From contig JAUVVG010000032.1 of assembly GCA_030604735.1 (NCBI GenBank), forward strand, positions 1-44,014: a stretch of DNA of 44,014 bases, given 5' to 3'. Below, one piece after another: positions 34,228 to 43,949 of the stretch; the first letter of the stretch is position 1; the number at the start of each line of letters is the position of its first letter. The notes under the pieces were generated by a model, which made no database searches, was not told the DNA's origin, and was given only the letters and a program-made list of their open reading frames with translations. The DNA comes from Azoarcus sp. Lineage in GTDB: Bacteria > Pseudomonadota > Gammaproteobacteria > Burkholderiales > Rhodocyclaceae. The translations under genes and the position numbers were made by a program.

Positions 34228-36417
34228 TCAATACTTGATCCTCGCGTAGTAGGACTGCTCGGCTGCCTCGCGCGCCTGACGCAAGGTCCGGATGCCCTTT
34301 TCAGCCAGCATCGGAATCATCTTGATGTAGATCTCGGCGGTCACGATCGCGTCGCCGAGCGCCGTATGCCGTCCGACGATGTGCAGATTCAAGCGTTCGG
34401 CGACCGCATCGAGTCGGTGCGACTCCTGGTTCGGATGCAGGACCGCCGACAACAACAAGGTATCGAGCACCGGCTGATCGAATACCAACCCGGTGCGCTT
34501 TTCCTTGAGCTGCAGAAAGCGCATGTCGAAGGCCGCATTGTGCGCGATCAGCACCGTATCCTGGGCGAATGCATGAAAGGCGGGCAGGACCTTGTCTATG
34601 GTCGGCTGACCGAGCAGCATCTCCGGCTGGATCCCGTGGATGGGAATCGACTCCGGATTCAGCTTGCGTTGCGGATCGATCAGTTGCTCGAAGGACTCCT
34701 GGCGCAGCATCTTGCCGTTGACGATGCGAGTCGCCCCGATCTGAATGATTTCATCGCCCTGGGAGGGATTGAGGCCGGTCGTTTCGGTATCGAAAACGGT
34801 ATAGGTCAGCTCGGTCAGCAGCCTGTCGTCGAGCGCGTGGGACTTTTCAGACCACTTGAAGAGATCGAAATCGTAATACTCGGGACGGCTTTCCCCACGG
34901 CTTAGAAGCGCGGCATCAACCTGTTCCTGCGGATTGGCAGCCGGCAACAGGATCCGGAAGAAGGCACGGTGGCGGACTTTTTCGCGCTCGAGCCAGATTT
35001 CCCCACCGTGGCGCTCGACCACGTCCCGCACCGTGAGCGGACTGCTTTCGCCGTCGAAACTCATCGCTTCGAGCTCCCAGCTCATCACGGTTTCGGTGCT
35101 CATCGCCTGCCCCTGCCAGATCAGGTCGAGATGGACCAATCTGCCGGCACTGGTGAGGCGGAAACGGACTTCGCGGACTTCGAACTCGTCCGACAAGCGG
35201 TTGACCAGGTACAACAGCGCCTGCAACAACGAGAAGCTGTCTACCTTGACCCATAGCGACTCGTCCATGTCCTCGATCTTGGTCGGCACCTTGAGACGGG
35301 CTTCGATGCGTCTTTGTGCGGCGGCGATGAGATCGGCACCGAGCATTTCCTCGAGCGGCCAGCGCGCCTTCAGTGCATCGGCGAAGCTGTTGGCGGTCTC
35401 GTCGAGGCGCTCGCTCATCGACTTGACCTCGTCCTTGATGACATTGCGGAAACGCTGCCGCAGGGCATCTTCGAGATCGGGGTAGTCGAGCATCTCGGCC
35501 GCCGCCCTGACGTTGGCCAGCGAGGCGCGGTTACCCTCGGTCAGCACGTGAAGCATCTGGTCACGCCGGGACTCGTTCTCGAAATTGCGGGTGATGTTGT
35601 CGAGCATCAGAATGAAGCCGGTCAGTTCGCGCTCCGGTTCGGCTTCTCTTTGCACCGATGACGGTTCCAGCACTGCGCTCATCACGGGAGACATCTGTAC
35701 CCGCAGCAACTGCCCGGCCCGGCCCGTGGTGATGAACGTGGCGACGGGCTGATCAGTCGCCGCACGCAGTTTGTGCTGGATGGTCTCAAGGGCATGTGCG
35801 ACCAGATTCCGGTCGAACACCGCGTAGATCGACCGACCGAGCCCGATCAATTCTCCTCCACCGGCAACCGAGGGCGCATCGGAGAGCGCCTTGAACTGTT
35901 GGCGGGCACGGCTGTTGTAGAGCAGGATGCGGCCATCGAGATTGCACACCACCACGCTCTGGGTCAGCTCCGACATCAGCGCCGCCAGGCGGTTCTTCTC
36001 TTCCTCGACCGAGCGCTTGGCCTCGGTGATCTGCGCCTCTACGTCTCGCAACAAGTCGTCGCGTTGCTGTGCCAATGCATTGGTGGAACGGACGAGATCC
36101 CTGACCTCCGGCGGCCCCTTCTCCTCGATCCGGAACTCGCGATTGGCACCCAGCATCAAGTGTTGCTGTTCGGCCATTCTGAGCAAACCCTTGACGTACT
36201 GACGAAAAAGGTTGCGCACGACCGCCACGCCCATCGCGAAACCCATGATGGTCATCAAGGCCCCCAACGGCAGCCGAGGTCCGATCAGATCGTTCAGCAG
36301 GGTCTGCTCCGCGGGTTCGGCGCTAACCCAGATCAGCACCGCCGTGACCAGGAAGGGCCCGGTCATCAGCAGACCGAGCACGATGATTGCCAGTACGAAC
36401 CGGGTACGGGCCTTCAT
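34228..36417 (-). CDS. membrane pseudokinase fused to DnaQ-like DEDDh 3'-5' exonuclease
   Basis: The 729-residue protein has two N-terminal membrane helices (about 8-32 and 48-68), a HAMP-like and coiled-coil linker (70-145), a PAS-like domain (about 146-280), a degenerate kinase region (285-495) and a C-terminal exonuclease (538-720). The exonuclease keeps all five catalytic residues: Asp543, Glu545, Asp631, His684 and Asp689. The kinase region aligns with the neighbour's H-box, but Glu294 stands in place of the phospho-accepting His, and the N and G1 boxes are lost. So it should not phosphorylate. The exonuclease presumably acts on DNA or RNA ends at the membrane in response to a signal, by inference. 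It starts 3 bases after the response-regulator gene. Confidence 0.9.
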   Translation of the reverse strand: MKARTRFVLAIIVLGLLMTGPFLVTAVLIWVSAEPAEQTLLNDLIGPRLPLGALMTIMGFAMGVAVVRNLFRQYVKGLLRMAEQQHLMLGANREFRIEEKGPPEVRDLVRSTNALAQQRDDLLRDVEAQITEAKRSVEEEKNRLAALMSELTQSVVVCNLDGRILLYNSRARQQFKALSDAPSVAGGGELIGLGRSIYAVFDRNLVAHALETIQHKLRAATDQPVATFITTGRAGQLLRVQMSPVMSAVLEPSSVQREAEPERELTGFILMLDNITRNFENESRRDQMLHVLTEGNRASLANVRAAAEMLDYPDLEDALRQRFRNVIKDEVKSMSERLDETANSFADALKARWPLEEMLGADLIAAAQRRIEARLKVPTKIEDMDESLWVKVDSFSLLQALLYLVNRLSDEFEVREVRFRLTSAGRLVHLDLIWQGQAMSTETVMSWELEAMSFDGESSPLTVRDVVERHGGEIWLEREKVRHRAFFRILLPAANPQEQVDAALLSRGESRPEYYDFDLFKWSEKSHALDDRLLTELTYTVFDTETTGLNPSQGDEIIQIGATRIVNGKMLRQESFEQLIDPQRKLNPESIPIHGIQPEMLLGQPTIDKVLPAFHAFAQDTVLIAHNAAFDMRFLQLKEKRTGLVFDQPVLDTLLLSAVLHPNQESHRLDAVAERLNLHIVGRHTALGDAIVTAEIYIKMIPMLAEKGIRTLRQAREAAEQSYYARIKY

Positions 36418-36420
36418 CTA

Positions 36421-36792
36421 TCAATCCGCTGCGAGCATGCTGCGGACGCGCTCGACCAGTTCCTTGGTCGAGAAGGGCTTGGTCATGTAGGCGTCGGCAC
36501 CCAGCGCGAGCCCCTTGGCCACTTCAGTGTCACGTCCCTTGGCGGTCAGCATCAGAATGCGTACCGACTTCAGCGCAGGATCGCTCTTGATCTCCTGGCA
36601 GACCTCGAAACCACTCTTCTTGGGCATCATCACATCGAGCAGCACCAGATCCGGCATTTCGCTGCGAATCCGCTCTATCGCCTCCTCGCCATCCACCGCG
36701 ATCGAGACATCGAAGCCCTCGCGTTTCATCAAGAACTCGAGTGATATGACAATATTCTGTTCATCGTCCGCAATCAGGATCTTGTTTCCCAT
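36421..36792 (-). CDS. single-domain (REC-only) response regulator
   Basis: The 123-residue CheY-like receiver has the acidic pair Asp9/Asp10, phospho-acceptor Asp53 (LLDVMMP), switch Thr83 and Lys105 (TKPF). There is no output domain, so it must act by protein contact. It sits between the symporter-kinase (43 bases away) and the pseudokinase-exonuclease (3 bases), making it the likely phosphorylation partner of the kinase and a candidate to control the exonuclease protein. The partner assignment is by position. Confidence 0.94.
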   Translation of the reverse strand: MGNKILIADDEQNIVISLEFLMKREGFDVSIAVDGEEAIERIRSEMPDLVLLDVMMPKKSGFEVCQEIKSDPALKSVRILMLTAKGRDTEVAKGLALGADAYMTKPFSTKELVERVRSMLAAD

Positions 36793-36834
36793 ATGGCTCC
36801 CCCTCTTTGTGCCTATTCTATTTCATTGCAAACG

Positions 36835-39576
36835 CTATTCCGAAATCGGACGCCTGATCGCGTTCGGCAACGAAAAGGCGAAACACGCCCCCTCCCCCGG
36901 GGGTGAATCGACCCACATCCTGCCTCCGAAGTGTTCGATGATCTGACGACTGATCGGCAAACCGAGGCCGGTGCCCTGAGTCCGGTCCTTCTGGTCACCT
37001 CCCTGACGGAACTTTTCGAACACATAAGGAAGAAATTCCTGCTTGATACCGGGACCATTGTCACCGACCTCGACCCGGATAGCGCCGTCCTCCCAGATCA
37101 GCGCGACGCGGACCTTTCCCTTCCCCTTGGGTACGAACTTGGCCGCATTGGACAACAGGTTCAGCATGACCTGCATCAACCGATCGTGATCGGCCAGCAG
37201 ATGAGGGGCGTCGTCGGGGAGGACGACTTCGACGACCGCACCGCGATCGCGGAACAATTGCCCGGTCGCCTCCACCGCATGCCCGACCAACTCTCGCATG
37301 TCGACATCGGTATTGTGCCACTCGGCATGCCCGGATTCGATCTTTGCCAGGTCTAGCACCTGATTGACCAGACGGGTAAGGCGCTCGGTTTCCGACACGA
37401 TGATCGCGAGGAAGCGCTTGCGATCCTCGAGGTTGATCTTGGGGTCGTCCAGCAGCATTTCCGACAATGCACGTATCGAGGTCAGCGGAGTGCGGAGCTC
37501 ATGGGTCACCGACGACATGATGTCGTCCTTGAGCCTGTCAAGCTCCTTGAGCTGCTCGTTCGCCTCTCGCAAATCCTTGGTTGCTGCCTCCAGCGCGAGA
37601 GACTTCTCTTCGAGCTGGTGGGAGTAAGCACGGACCTGCGAAGCCTCGTCGAGGATGTTCATCACCTCTTCCAGGCCGAGCGGCTCCTCCTGGACCACCG
37701 ACGACACCATCACCCGCGCCGAGGCGCTTCCGATCGCGCCGGCGAGCTGGGTTTCCGCAAAATGGACCAGGCCGGCATCGGCGGTCAGTTGATCGACACT
37801 AGAGTATCCCCGCTCACGCGCGTACTGGCTGAAAACCCGATGCGTCTTGGTGGTACCGAGAAAACGCGACACCAACGGCAGCAGGTCATGCACTTCGGCG
37901 CTACCGCGCCAGAAGGTAGCCGGCTCGGCGCGCTGGCTCTTGAAGACGTCGACAAACAAGGTCGCCTGGCTCGCCTCCTGACCGGTCGGCTCGCGAAACA
38001 GGGACACCACCACGTAGCTGCCAATGTTCGCGGCCAGACTCCAGAACAGCGCGTGAGAGATGTTGTCCAGCCCGGTGAGCCCGAACAGCTGTTCCGGCTT
38101 GAGCAGCTCCAGCCCGAACAGCCCGTGCTCCAGGAAGCCGGGGTCCAGCCATCCCGACTTCGCGAACGAGGGCAGCATCAGGGTATAGGCCCAGACGAAG
38201 AAGCCCGCCAGCAAACCGGCCAGCGCGCCTTCGCGCGTCCCGCCCCGCCAGTACATCCCGCCCAGCATTGCCGGGGCGAACTGGGCGACTGCGGCGAAAC
38301 TGATCAGCCCGATACTGACCAAGGCATAGGCTTCGCCGGCAAGCCTGAAGTAGAGATAGCCGAGCAGCACCACGATCAGGATCGCACCTCGCCTGATCAA
38401 CAGCAAGAGCCCGGTCAGGTCGGGCTGTGCGCGGTCGAAACGTTTGCTCTTGAGCAACAGCGGCATCACGAGGTCGTTGCAGATCATTGTCGACACCGCG
38501 ATGGTCTCCACGATCACCATCCCGGTTGCAGCCGACAAGCCCCCCACGAAAACGAACAAGGCCAGTGCCTCCATGCCATGTGACAAGGGCAGCGACAGCA
38601 CGAAGGTGTCCGGGTCCACCGTTCCAGAGCCGAAATGAAGCAGACCGCCGAACGCAATCGGCAGCACAAAGATGTTGATCAGGAACAGGTACAGCGGAAA
38701 AAGCCAGGTCGCCCGACGCAAGTGTTGCTCGTTGACGTTCTCGACAACGGTGACTTGAAACTGACGGGGCAGGAAGATCACCGACAACATGGCCAGTAGG
38801 ATCAATGCGAACCAGCCCCCATAACCGGCACCGGCGCCACTCTCTATCGTCAGCAGCTTGGCGAGCTCGGGGTCATCGAATGCACGCTGGAAGATGTCGC
38901 TGAAGCCGTTGTAGATACCGTAGGTAACGAACACGCCGACTGCGAGAAACGCGACCAGCTTGACCACCGACTCGAACGCGATCGCGGCGACCATGCCCTC
39001 ATGCCGCTCGGTCGCGTCGAGATGTCGCGCACCGAACAGAATCGTGAAGATGGCGAGGATGATGGCGACGTAAAGGGTACTGTCCTGGAACCAGTACTCG
39101 GCATGGATTGGCTGAAGCCCCTCCCCGGGAACCGAGGTCAGAACCGCGTAGCCGCTCGCGATCGCCTTGAGCTGCAACGCGATGTAGGGAATGATTCCCA
39201 CCACGGTAATGATCGTCACCAGCCCGCCCAGCAGATGGCTCTTGCCGTAGCGGCTGGCGATGAAGTCGGCGATCGACGTGATCCGGTAGGTCTTCGCGAT
39301 CCGGATCATCTTGAGCAGGATCAGCCAGGACAAGGCCAGCGCCAGGGTGGGCCCCAGGTAGATCGGCAAGAACCAGACCCCCCCCGACGCCGCCCGGCCG
39401 ACACTCCCGAAATAGGTCCAGGCGGTGCAATACACCGCCATCGACAAGGCGTAGGTCCAGGGATTGGAGATGATCGAACGCCCCTGCTCGGCCCGTTTAT
39501 CGCCGAAATGCGCGACAGCGAACAGCACCAGCAAGTAGGCGAAGGAAACCGTGACAACCAGGGTGCCTGAAAGCAT
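36835..39576 (-). CDS. hybrid sodium:solute symporter/sensor histidine kinase (CrbS/CbrA-like)
   Basis: The 913-residue protein joins an N-terminal SSS-type transporter (about residues 5-530, 13 helices), a linker in the STAC position (about 580-640), a coiled coil (about 650-685), and a HisKA/HATPase kinase. The kinase is complete: His692 in THELRTPL, N-box NLLSNAAKF (806-814), G1 DNGPGI (about 839) and G2 GTGLGLP (868-874). In CrbS-CrbR systems a similar kinase controls acs in response to acetate; that role is suggested here by the nearby acs and ActP-like genes. The small membrane-protein gene ends 9 bases upstream. Confidence 0.93.
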   Translation of the reverse strand: MLSGTLVVTVSFAYLLVLFAVAHFGDKRAEQGRSIISNPWTYALSMAVYCTAWTYFGSVGRAASGGVWFLPIYLGPTLALALSWLILLKMIRIAKTYRITSIADFIASRYGKSHLLGGLVTIITVVGIIPYIALQLKAIASGYAVLTSVPGEGLQPIHAEYWFQDSTLYVAIILAIFTILFGARHLDATERHEGMVAAIAFESVVKLVAFLAVGVFVTYGIYNGFSDIFQRAFDDPELAKLLTIESGAGAGYGGWFALILLAMLSVIFLPRQFQVTVVENVNEQHLRRATWLFPLYLFLINIFVLPIAFGGLLHFGSGTVDPDTFVLSLPLSHGMEALALFVFVGGLSAATGMVIVETIAVSTMICNDLVMPLLLKSKRFDRAQPDLTGLLLLIRRGAILIVVLLGYLYFRLAGEAYALVSIGLISFAAVAQFAPAMLGGMYWRGGTREGALAGLLAGFFVWAYTLMLPSFAKSGWLDPGFLEHGLFGLELLKPEQLFGLTGLDNISHALFWSLAANIGSYVVVSLFREPTGQEASQATLFVDVFKSQRAEPATFWRGSAEVHDLLPLVSRFLGTTKTHRVFSQYARERGYSSVDQLTADAGLVHFAETQLAGAIGSASARVMVSSVVQEEPLGLEEVMNILDEASQVRAYSHQLEEKSLALEAATKDLREANEQLKELDRLKDDIMSSVTHELRTPLTSIRALSEMLLDDPKINLEDRKRFLAIIVSETERLTRLVNQVLDLAKIESGHAEWHNTDVDMRELVGHAVEATGQLFRDRGAVVEVVLPDDAPHLLADHDRLMQVMLNLLSNAAKFVPKGKGKVRVALIWEDGAIRVEVGDNGPGIKQEFLPYVFEKFRQGGDQKDRTQGTGLGLPISRQIIEHFGGRMWVDSPPGEGACFAFSLPNAIRRPISE

Positions 39577-39585
39577 CGTCTGGCC

Positions 39586-39786
39586 TTAACGAATGCCGCG
39601 TTCCACGATCCAGGCGATGACCGCGATCACCACGCCCCAGACCACGAACATGAAGACGTACAGAACGGGCAGTCCGAAGATGGCCTCGGGTCGGTCGAAC
39701 AGGGACAGGATCGGATAATTGAAAAGCAACGCGGCCGCAATGAATACGGCCACGAGACGTTGTCTGGCAAGCCCCCTGCGCATCAT
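39586..39786 (-). CDS. small two-helix membrane protein
   Basis: The 66-residue protein begins MMRRGLARQRLVAVF and has two hydrophobic helices (about 10-27 and 38-60) around a short LFDRPEAIFG loop. It is not recognised as a named family. AGGAAAG lies before the ATG at 39786. It is first in the cluster, 9 bases before the symporter-kinase, so it may assist that protein's assembly or be a subunit of it. Confidence 0.75.
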   Translation of the reverse strand: MMRRGLARQRLVAVFIAAALLFNYPILSLFDRPEAIFGLPVLYVFMFVVWGVVIAVIAWIVERGIR

Positions 39787-39865
39787 GCTTTCCTCATGAT
39801 GACAATCGTCGCTGGATTATAGCGGCCTGCCCACCGCTATGACCCTCGACCAAACCACCCTGGCC

Positions 39866-39892
39866 AAAAAAAAGCGCGCCTGCGCGCGCTTT
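39866..39892 (-). terminator. intrinsic terminator downstream of acs
   Basis: On the minus strand AAAGCGCGC (39892 to 39884) pairs with GCGCGCTTT (39879 to 39871), loop of 4 bases, followed by a run of eight T (complement of 39866-39873). It lies about 100 bases after the acs stop and separates acs from the signalling cluster. Confidence 0.85.
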
Positions 39893-39992
39893 CTCCTCCC
39901 ATTCGCCGGCCTAGTAGCCGGACTGCCTCCATTGTATGTTCCGGGGGCGTGTCTCTGACGGACAGCTCCCCGGAAGGGGTCGCCCGGGCTTT

Positions 39993-41957
39993 TCAGCCCT
40001 TGAGCTGTTCCAGAATGGCCGGATTCTCCAGCGTCGAGATATCCTGGACGATCTCCTCCCCCTTCGCCAGCTGCCTGAGCAGGCGGCGCATGATCTTGCC
40101 GGAACGTGTCTTGGGCAGATTCTCGCCAAAACGGATGTCCTTCGGCTTGGCGATCGGACCGATCTCCTGGGCGACCCAGGCAGACAGCTCCTTGATCATC
40201 GCCTTGGCCTCGTCTCCGGTCGGACGCGCACCCTTGAGTACGACGAAAGCGACGATCGCCTCACCGGTCACATCGTCGGGACGTCCGACGACCGCGGCTT
40301 CCGCGACTTTCTCATGTGCCACCAGCGCCGATTCGATTTCCATCGTGCCCATCCGGTGACCGGAAACGTTAAGCACATCGTCGATACGGCCGGTGATCGT
40401 GAAATACCCGGTGTCCTTGTCACGGATCGCGCCATCGCCGGCCAGGTAGAGCTTGCCCTTGAAGTCATCCGGGTAGTAGGTCTTCCTGAAACGGTCGGGA
40501 TCGCCATACACGGTGCGGATCATCGCCGGCCACGGACGCTTGACCACCAGGATACCGCCCTGCCCGTTCGGCACTTCGGTCCCGGTCTCGTCGACAACTG
40601 CGACCTGCACACCCGGGAACGGCAGCGTGCACGAACCCGGCACCATCGGTGTCGCGCCCGGCATCGGGGTGATCATGTGGGCACCGGTCTCGGTTTGCCA
40701 GAAGGTATCGACAATCGGGCAACGCTTGCCACCCACGTTCTCGTAGTACCACTCCCATGCAGCCGGGTTGATCGGCTCACCGACCGACCCCAGGATACGC
40801 AGCGTCGAGAGATCGTACTTGCTCGGGTGAACCGACGGATTGTTATCGGCAGCCTTGATCAGCGAACGGATCGCGGTCGGCGCGGTGTAGAAGATGGTGA
40901 CCTTGTGGTCCTGAATCATGCGCCAGAAGCGACCGGCATCCGGGAAGGTCGGCACACCCTCGAATACGATCTCGGTCGCGCCGCAAGCGAGCGGGCCGTA
41001 GGCGATGTAGGTGTGACCGGTCACCCAGCCGATGTCGGCGGTGCACCAGAAGACGTCTTCCGGCTTGATGTCGAAGGTGTATTTCATCGACAGCGCGGCC
41101 TGGACCAGATAACCACCCGACGAGTGCTGCACACCCTTCGGCTTGCCGGTCGAGCCGGAGGTGTAAAGAATGAACAGCGGGTGCTCGGCTTCGACCCATT
41201 CCGGTTCGCACACATCCGACTGGCTGGCGACGACGTCGTGATACCAACTGTCGCGACCCTCTACCAGCTTGCAGTCGCTGCCGGTACGCTTGACAACCAC
41301 GACGTTCTTGACGCAATCGCATCCACCGAGCGACAGCGCCTCATCGGCGATCGACTTGAGCGGAAGCGCCTTGCCGCCACGAAACTGGCCGTCGGACGTG
41401 ATCAGCGCAACTGCTGCGGCATCTTCAATCCGGTCACGCAATGCGTGTGCCGAAAAGCCACCGAACACGATCGAGTGTGTCGCACCGATACGGGCGCACG
41501 CCTGCATCGCGACAATGCCTTCGATTGACATCGGCAGATAGATGACGACACGGTCGCCCTTCTTGACGCCCATGCCGCGCAGGGCGTTGGCGAACTTCGA
41601 GACACGCGACAGCAAATCCTTGTAGGTGACATTGATCACCTCGCCGTTGTCGGCCTCGAAAATGATCGCGACTTTGTCGCCAAGACCCTTATTGACGTTG
41701 CGATCGAGACAGTTGTAGGACACGTTGAGCTTGCCGTCTGCAAACCACTTGAAGAACGGCGCGTCGCTTTCGTCCAGAACCTGGGTGAAAGGCACCTTCC
41801 ACTCAATCAGCTCACGTGCATGGCGAGCCCAGTAACCCTCGTAGTCTTTCTCGGCTTCCTTGCACAGCGCCCAGTAAGCATCCATGCCCGAGACCGCAGC
41901 ATTCTTGACCGCGGCTTCCGACGGCTGATAGACGGGGCTTTGTTGTTCGTTGGACAT
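39993..41957 (-). CDS. acs: acetate-CoA ligase (acetyl-CoA synthetase)
   Basis: It activates acetate to acetyl-CoA through acetyl-AMP. The 654-residue length is normal. The ANL-superfamily motifs are present: [12 protein letters not shown] (P-loop), TFWQTETGA, and the C-terminal catalytic lysine Lys621 in TRSGKIMRR, which is the acetylation-control site in this family. GAGGAG precedes the ATG at 41957. The position next to an ActP-like symporter and a CrbS-like kinase fits acetate assimilation. Acetate could also come from acetaldehyde overflow, but acetyl-CoA is made directly by the meta pathway. Confidence 0.97.
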   Translation of the reverse strand: MSNEQQSPVYQPSEAAVKNAAVSGMDAYWALCKEAEKDYEGYWARHARELIEWKVPFTQVLDESDAPFFKWFADGKLNVSYNCLDRNVNKGLGDKVAIIFEADNGEVINVTYKDLLSRVSKFANALRGMGVKKGDRVVIYLPMSIEGIVAMQACARIGATHSIVFGGFSAHALRDRIEDAAAVALITSDGQFRGGKALPLKSIADEALSLGGCDCVKNVVVVKRTGSDCKLVEGRDSWYHDVVASQSDVCEPEWVEAEHPLFILYTSGSTGKPKGVQHSSGGYLVQAALSMKYTFDIKPEDVFWCTADIGWVTGHTYIAYGPLACGATEIVFEGVPTFPDAGRFWRMIQDHKVTIFYTAPTAIRSLIKAADNNPSVHPSKYDLSTLRILGSVGEPINPAAWEWYYENVGGKRCPIVDTFWQTETGAHMITPMPGATPMVPGSCTLPFPGVQVAVVDETGTEVPNGQGGILVVKRPWPAMIRTVYGDPDRFRKTYYPDDFKGKLYLAGDGAIRDKDTGYFTITGRIDDVLNVSGHRMGTMEIESALVAHEKVAEAAVVGRPDDVTGEAIVAFVVLKGARPTGDEAKAMIKELSAWVAQEIGPIAKPKDIRFGENLPKTRSGKIMRRLLRQLAKGEEIVQDISTLENPAILEQLKG

Positions 41958-42285
41958 ACTGAACTCTCCTCGACTGATTGAATTGGTTGAAGCTGTGTTC
42001 CGCTACGGGCCTCTCCTCCCGTTACTGCCGCGGACGACCGGGAAAATCCCTGATCGCTGCACTGTCATTACGTGCCGAATTGCGCCGCATTAAAGAATAT
42101 CTATCTTACACAGGACTTACACAATTGCATATTGATGCAAAGCAGCATGCCGGCTGTGGTCGAACACGTGAGAACCCGCGCCGCTACAAGGTGTTGTGCG
42201 CCCTCCGAAACGCCGATAGCGCTCGACACTGTTAGAATGCGGGCCACCAGTCCATTTCAAAATCCCCTCCGATCGGAGACCCGTC
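41958..42285. promoter_or_regulatory. divergent acs/fumarase control region
   Basis: These 328 bases contain no gene. Visible elements are the inverted repeat TTGCAT-ATTG-ATGCAA (42125-42140), which could bind a dimeric regulator, and TAGAAT (42233-42238), a possible -10 for the fumarase gene with no good -35. AT content rises around 42080-42140, consistent with a promoter zone. Confidence 0.45.
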
Positions 42286-43818
42286 ATGACCGTCATTCGC
42301 GAACAAGACTTGATCCAATCCGTGGCCGATGCCTTCCAATACATCAGTTACTACCACCCGCTAGACTACATCAAGGCACTCGGCGAAGCCTATGAGCGGG
42401 AACAAAGCCCGGCCGCAAAAGACGCGATTGCACAGATTCTCACCAACTCGCGCATGTGCGCCGAAGGTCACCGTCCGATCTGCCAGGACACCGGCATCGC
42501 CGTTGTGTTTCTCAAAGTGGGGATGAATGTCCAATGGGATGCCAGCATGAGCGTCCAGGAGATGATCAACGAAGGGGTTCGTCGTGCCTACAACCACCCC
42601 GACAACAAGCTCCGCGCCTCGGTCCTGCTCGATCCGGCCGGCAAGCGCCAGAACAGCAAGGACAATACCCCGGCCGTCGTTCATTACGAAATCGTGCCAG
42701 GCGATCATGTCGAGGTGATCTGTGCCGCCAAGGGCGGTGGATCGGAGAACAAATCGAAAATGGTCATGCTGAACCCGTCCGATTCGATCGTGGATTGGGT
42801 TCTCAAGACCCTCCCGACCATGGGTGCAGGCTGGTGTCCGCCAGGCATCCTCGGTATCGGAATTGGCGGCACGCCCGAGAAGGCCATGTTGCTTGCCAAA
42901 GAGTCCTTGATGGCGCCGGTAGACATCCATGAGTTGCGCGAAAAGGCCGCCTCGGGCGCCGCCCTGACCCGTGCCGAGGAACTGCGCCTCGAATTGATGG
43001 AAAAGGTCAATGCGCTGGGCATAGGCGCACAGGGACTGGGTGGTTTGACCACCGTGCTCGACGTCAAGATTCTGGACTACCCGACCCATGCTGCCAGCCT
43101 CCCGATCGCGATGATCCCGAACTGCGCGGCGACCCGCCACGTCCATTTCCATCTCGACGGCAGCGGTCCGGCCAAACTCGACACACCCAGACTCGAAGAC
43201 TGGCCGCAAGTCACCTGGAAAGCGGACACCAATGTCGCCACCCGGGTCAATCTCGACACGCTGACCAAAGAAGAAGTCGCTTCCTGGAAACCCGGCCAAA
43301 CCCTGCTGCTCAACGGCAAGATGCTGACCGGGCGCGATGCCGCTCACAAGCGGATTGCCGACATGCTGGCCAAGGGCGAAAAGCTTCCAGTCGATTTCAC
43401 CAATCGGGTGATCTACTACGTCGGTCCGGTCGATCCGGTCCGGGACGAAGTGGTCGGCCCTGCCGGCCCTACCACTGCGACACGCATGGACAAGTTCACC
43501 CGCATGATGCTCGAGCAAACCGGCCTGATCTCGATGATCGGCAAATCGGAGCGCGGCCCGGTCGCAATAGAGGCCATCAGAGACAATCAGTCCGCCTATC
43601 TGATGGCCGTCGGTGGTTCGGCTTACCTGGTATCGAAGGCCATCAAGGAAGCCAGGGTCGTCGGATTCGAAGACCTCGGCATGGAAGCAATTTACGAGTT
43701 CACCGTTGAAGACATGCCGGTGACCGTGGCGGTCGATTCGAAAGGATCCAGCGTGCACACCACCGGCCCCAAGGAGTGGCAAGCCAAGATCGGCAAGATC
43801 CCGGTTGCCGTTGCATGA
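42286..43818 (+). CDS. fumA: fumarate hydratase class I (4Fe-4S)
   Basis: It interconverts fumarate and malate using an oxygen-sensitive 4Fe-4S cluster. The 510-residue protein has the three cluster cysteines expected for the family: Cys66 (RPICQDTG), Cys184 (AGWCPPG) and Cys280 (IPNCAAT), plus KGGGSENKS. It lacks the longer N-terminal part of E. coli FumA. The gene diverges from acs, and a strong intrinsic terminator follows the stop. fumA is used as the general class I name. Confidence 0.95.
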   Translation: MTVIREQDLIQSVADAFQYISYYHPLDYIKALGEAYEREQSPAAKDAIAQILTNSRMCAEGHRPICQDTGIAVVFLKVGMNVQWDASMSVQEMINEGVRRAYNHPDNKLRASVLLDPAGKRQNSKDNTPAVVHYEIVPGDHVEVICAAKGGGSENKSKMVMLNPSDSIVDWVLKTLPTMGAGWCPPGILGIGIGGTPEKAMLLAKESLMAPVDIHELREKAASGAALTRAEELRLELMEKVNALGIGAQGLGGLTTVLDVKILDYPTHAASLPIAMIPNCAATRHVHFHLDGSGPAKLDTPRLEDWPQVTWKADTNVATRVNLDTLTKEEVASWKPGQTLLLNGKMLTGRDAAHKRIADMLAKGEKLPVDFTNRVIYYVGPVDPVRDEVVGPAGPTTATRMDKFTRMMLEQTGLISMIGKSERGPVAIEAIRDNQSAYLMAVGGSAYLVSKAIKEARVVGFEDLGMEAIYEFTVEDMPVTVAVDSKGSSVHTTGPKEWQAKIGKIPVAVA

Positions 43819-43843
43819 TTCGCTGACGTTTTATACAGACTGG

Positions 43844-43881
43844 ACCGGGGCTTGCCCCGGTTATTTTTGTTGTGTTTTTTT
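43844..43881 (+). terminator. intrinsic terminator of the fumarase gene
   Basis: ACCGGGG (43844-43850) pairs with CCCCGGT (43855-43861), 4-base loop, followed by TTATTTTTGTTGTGTTTTTTT, a T-rich tail. It lies 25 bases after the stop. Confidence 0.85.
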
Positions 43882-43892
43882 CGGGTGGACGT

Positions 43893-43937
43893 AAAAACGC
43901 CCCGCACTCGTGGATATGTTGAGTGTGGGGCGTTTTT
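43893..43937. terminator. long bidirectional terminator between fumarase and 5S rRNA
   Basis: AAAAACGCCCCGCACTC (43893-43909) pairs with GAGTGTGGGGCGTTTTT (43921-43937) with one G-U/mismatch and an 11-base loop. A- and T-runs at both ends allow termination of the rRNA operon on the minus strand and of read-through from the plus strand. Confidence 0.85.
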
Positions 43938-43949
43938 GGGGTTGGGTTA

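Noticed and set aside
37501-38583. 360-codon plus-strand frame opposite the symporter-kinase
   Set aside because: Typical antisense shadow with His/Gln/Arg-rich composition.
39936-41528. 530-codon open frame antisense to acs
   Set aside because: Composition is Arg/Asp/His-rich shadow sequence opposite a well-conserved gene; no start signal.
42361-43782. 473-codon open frame antisense to fumarase
   Set aside because: Shadow of the fumarase codons; no start signal or domain.
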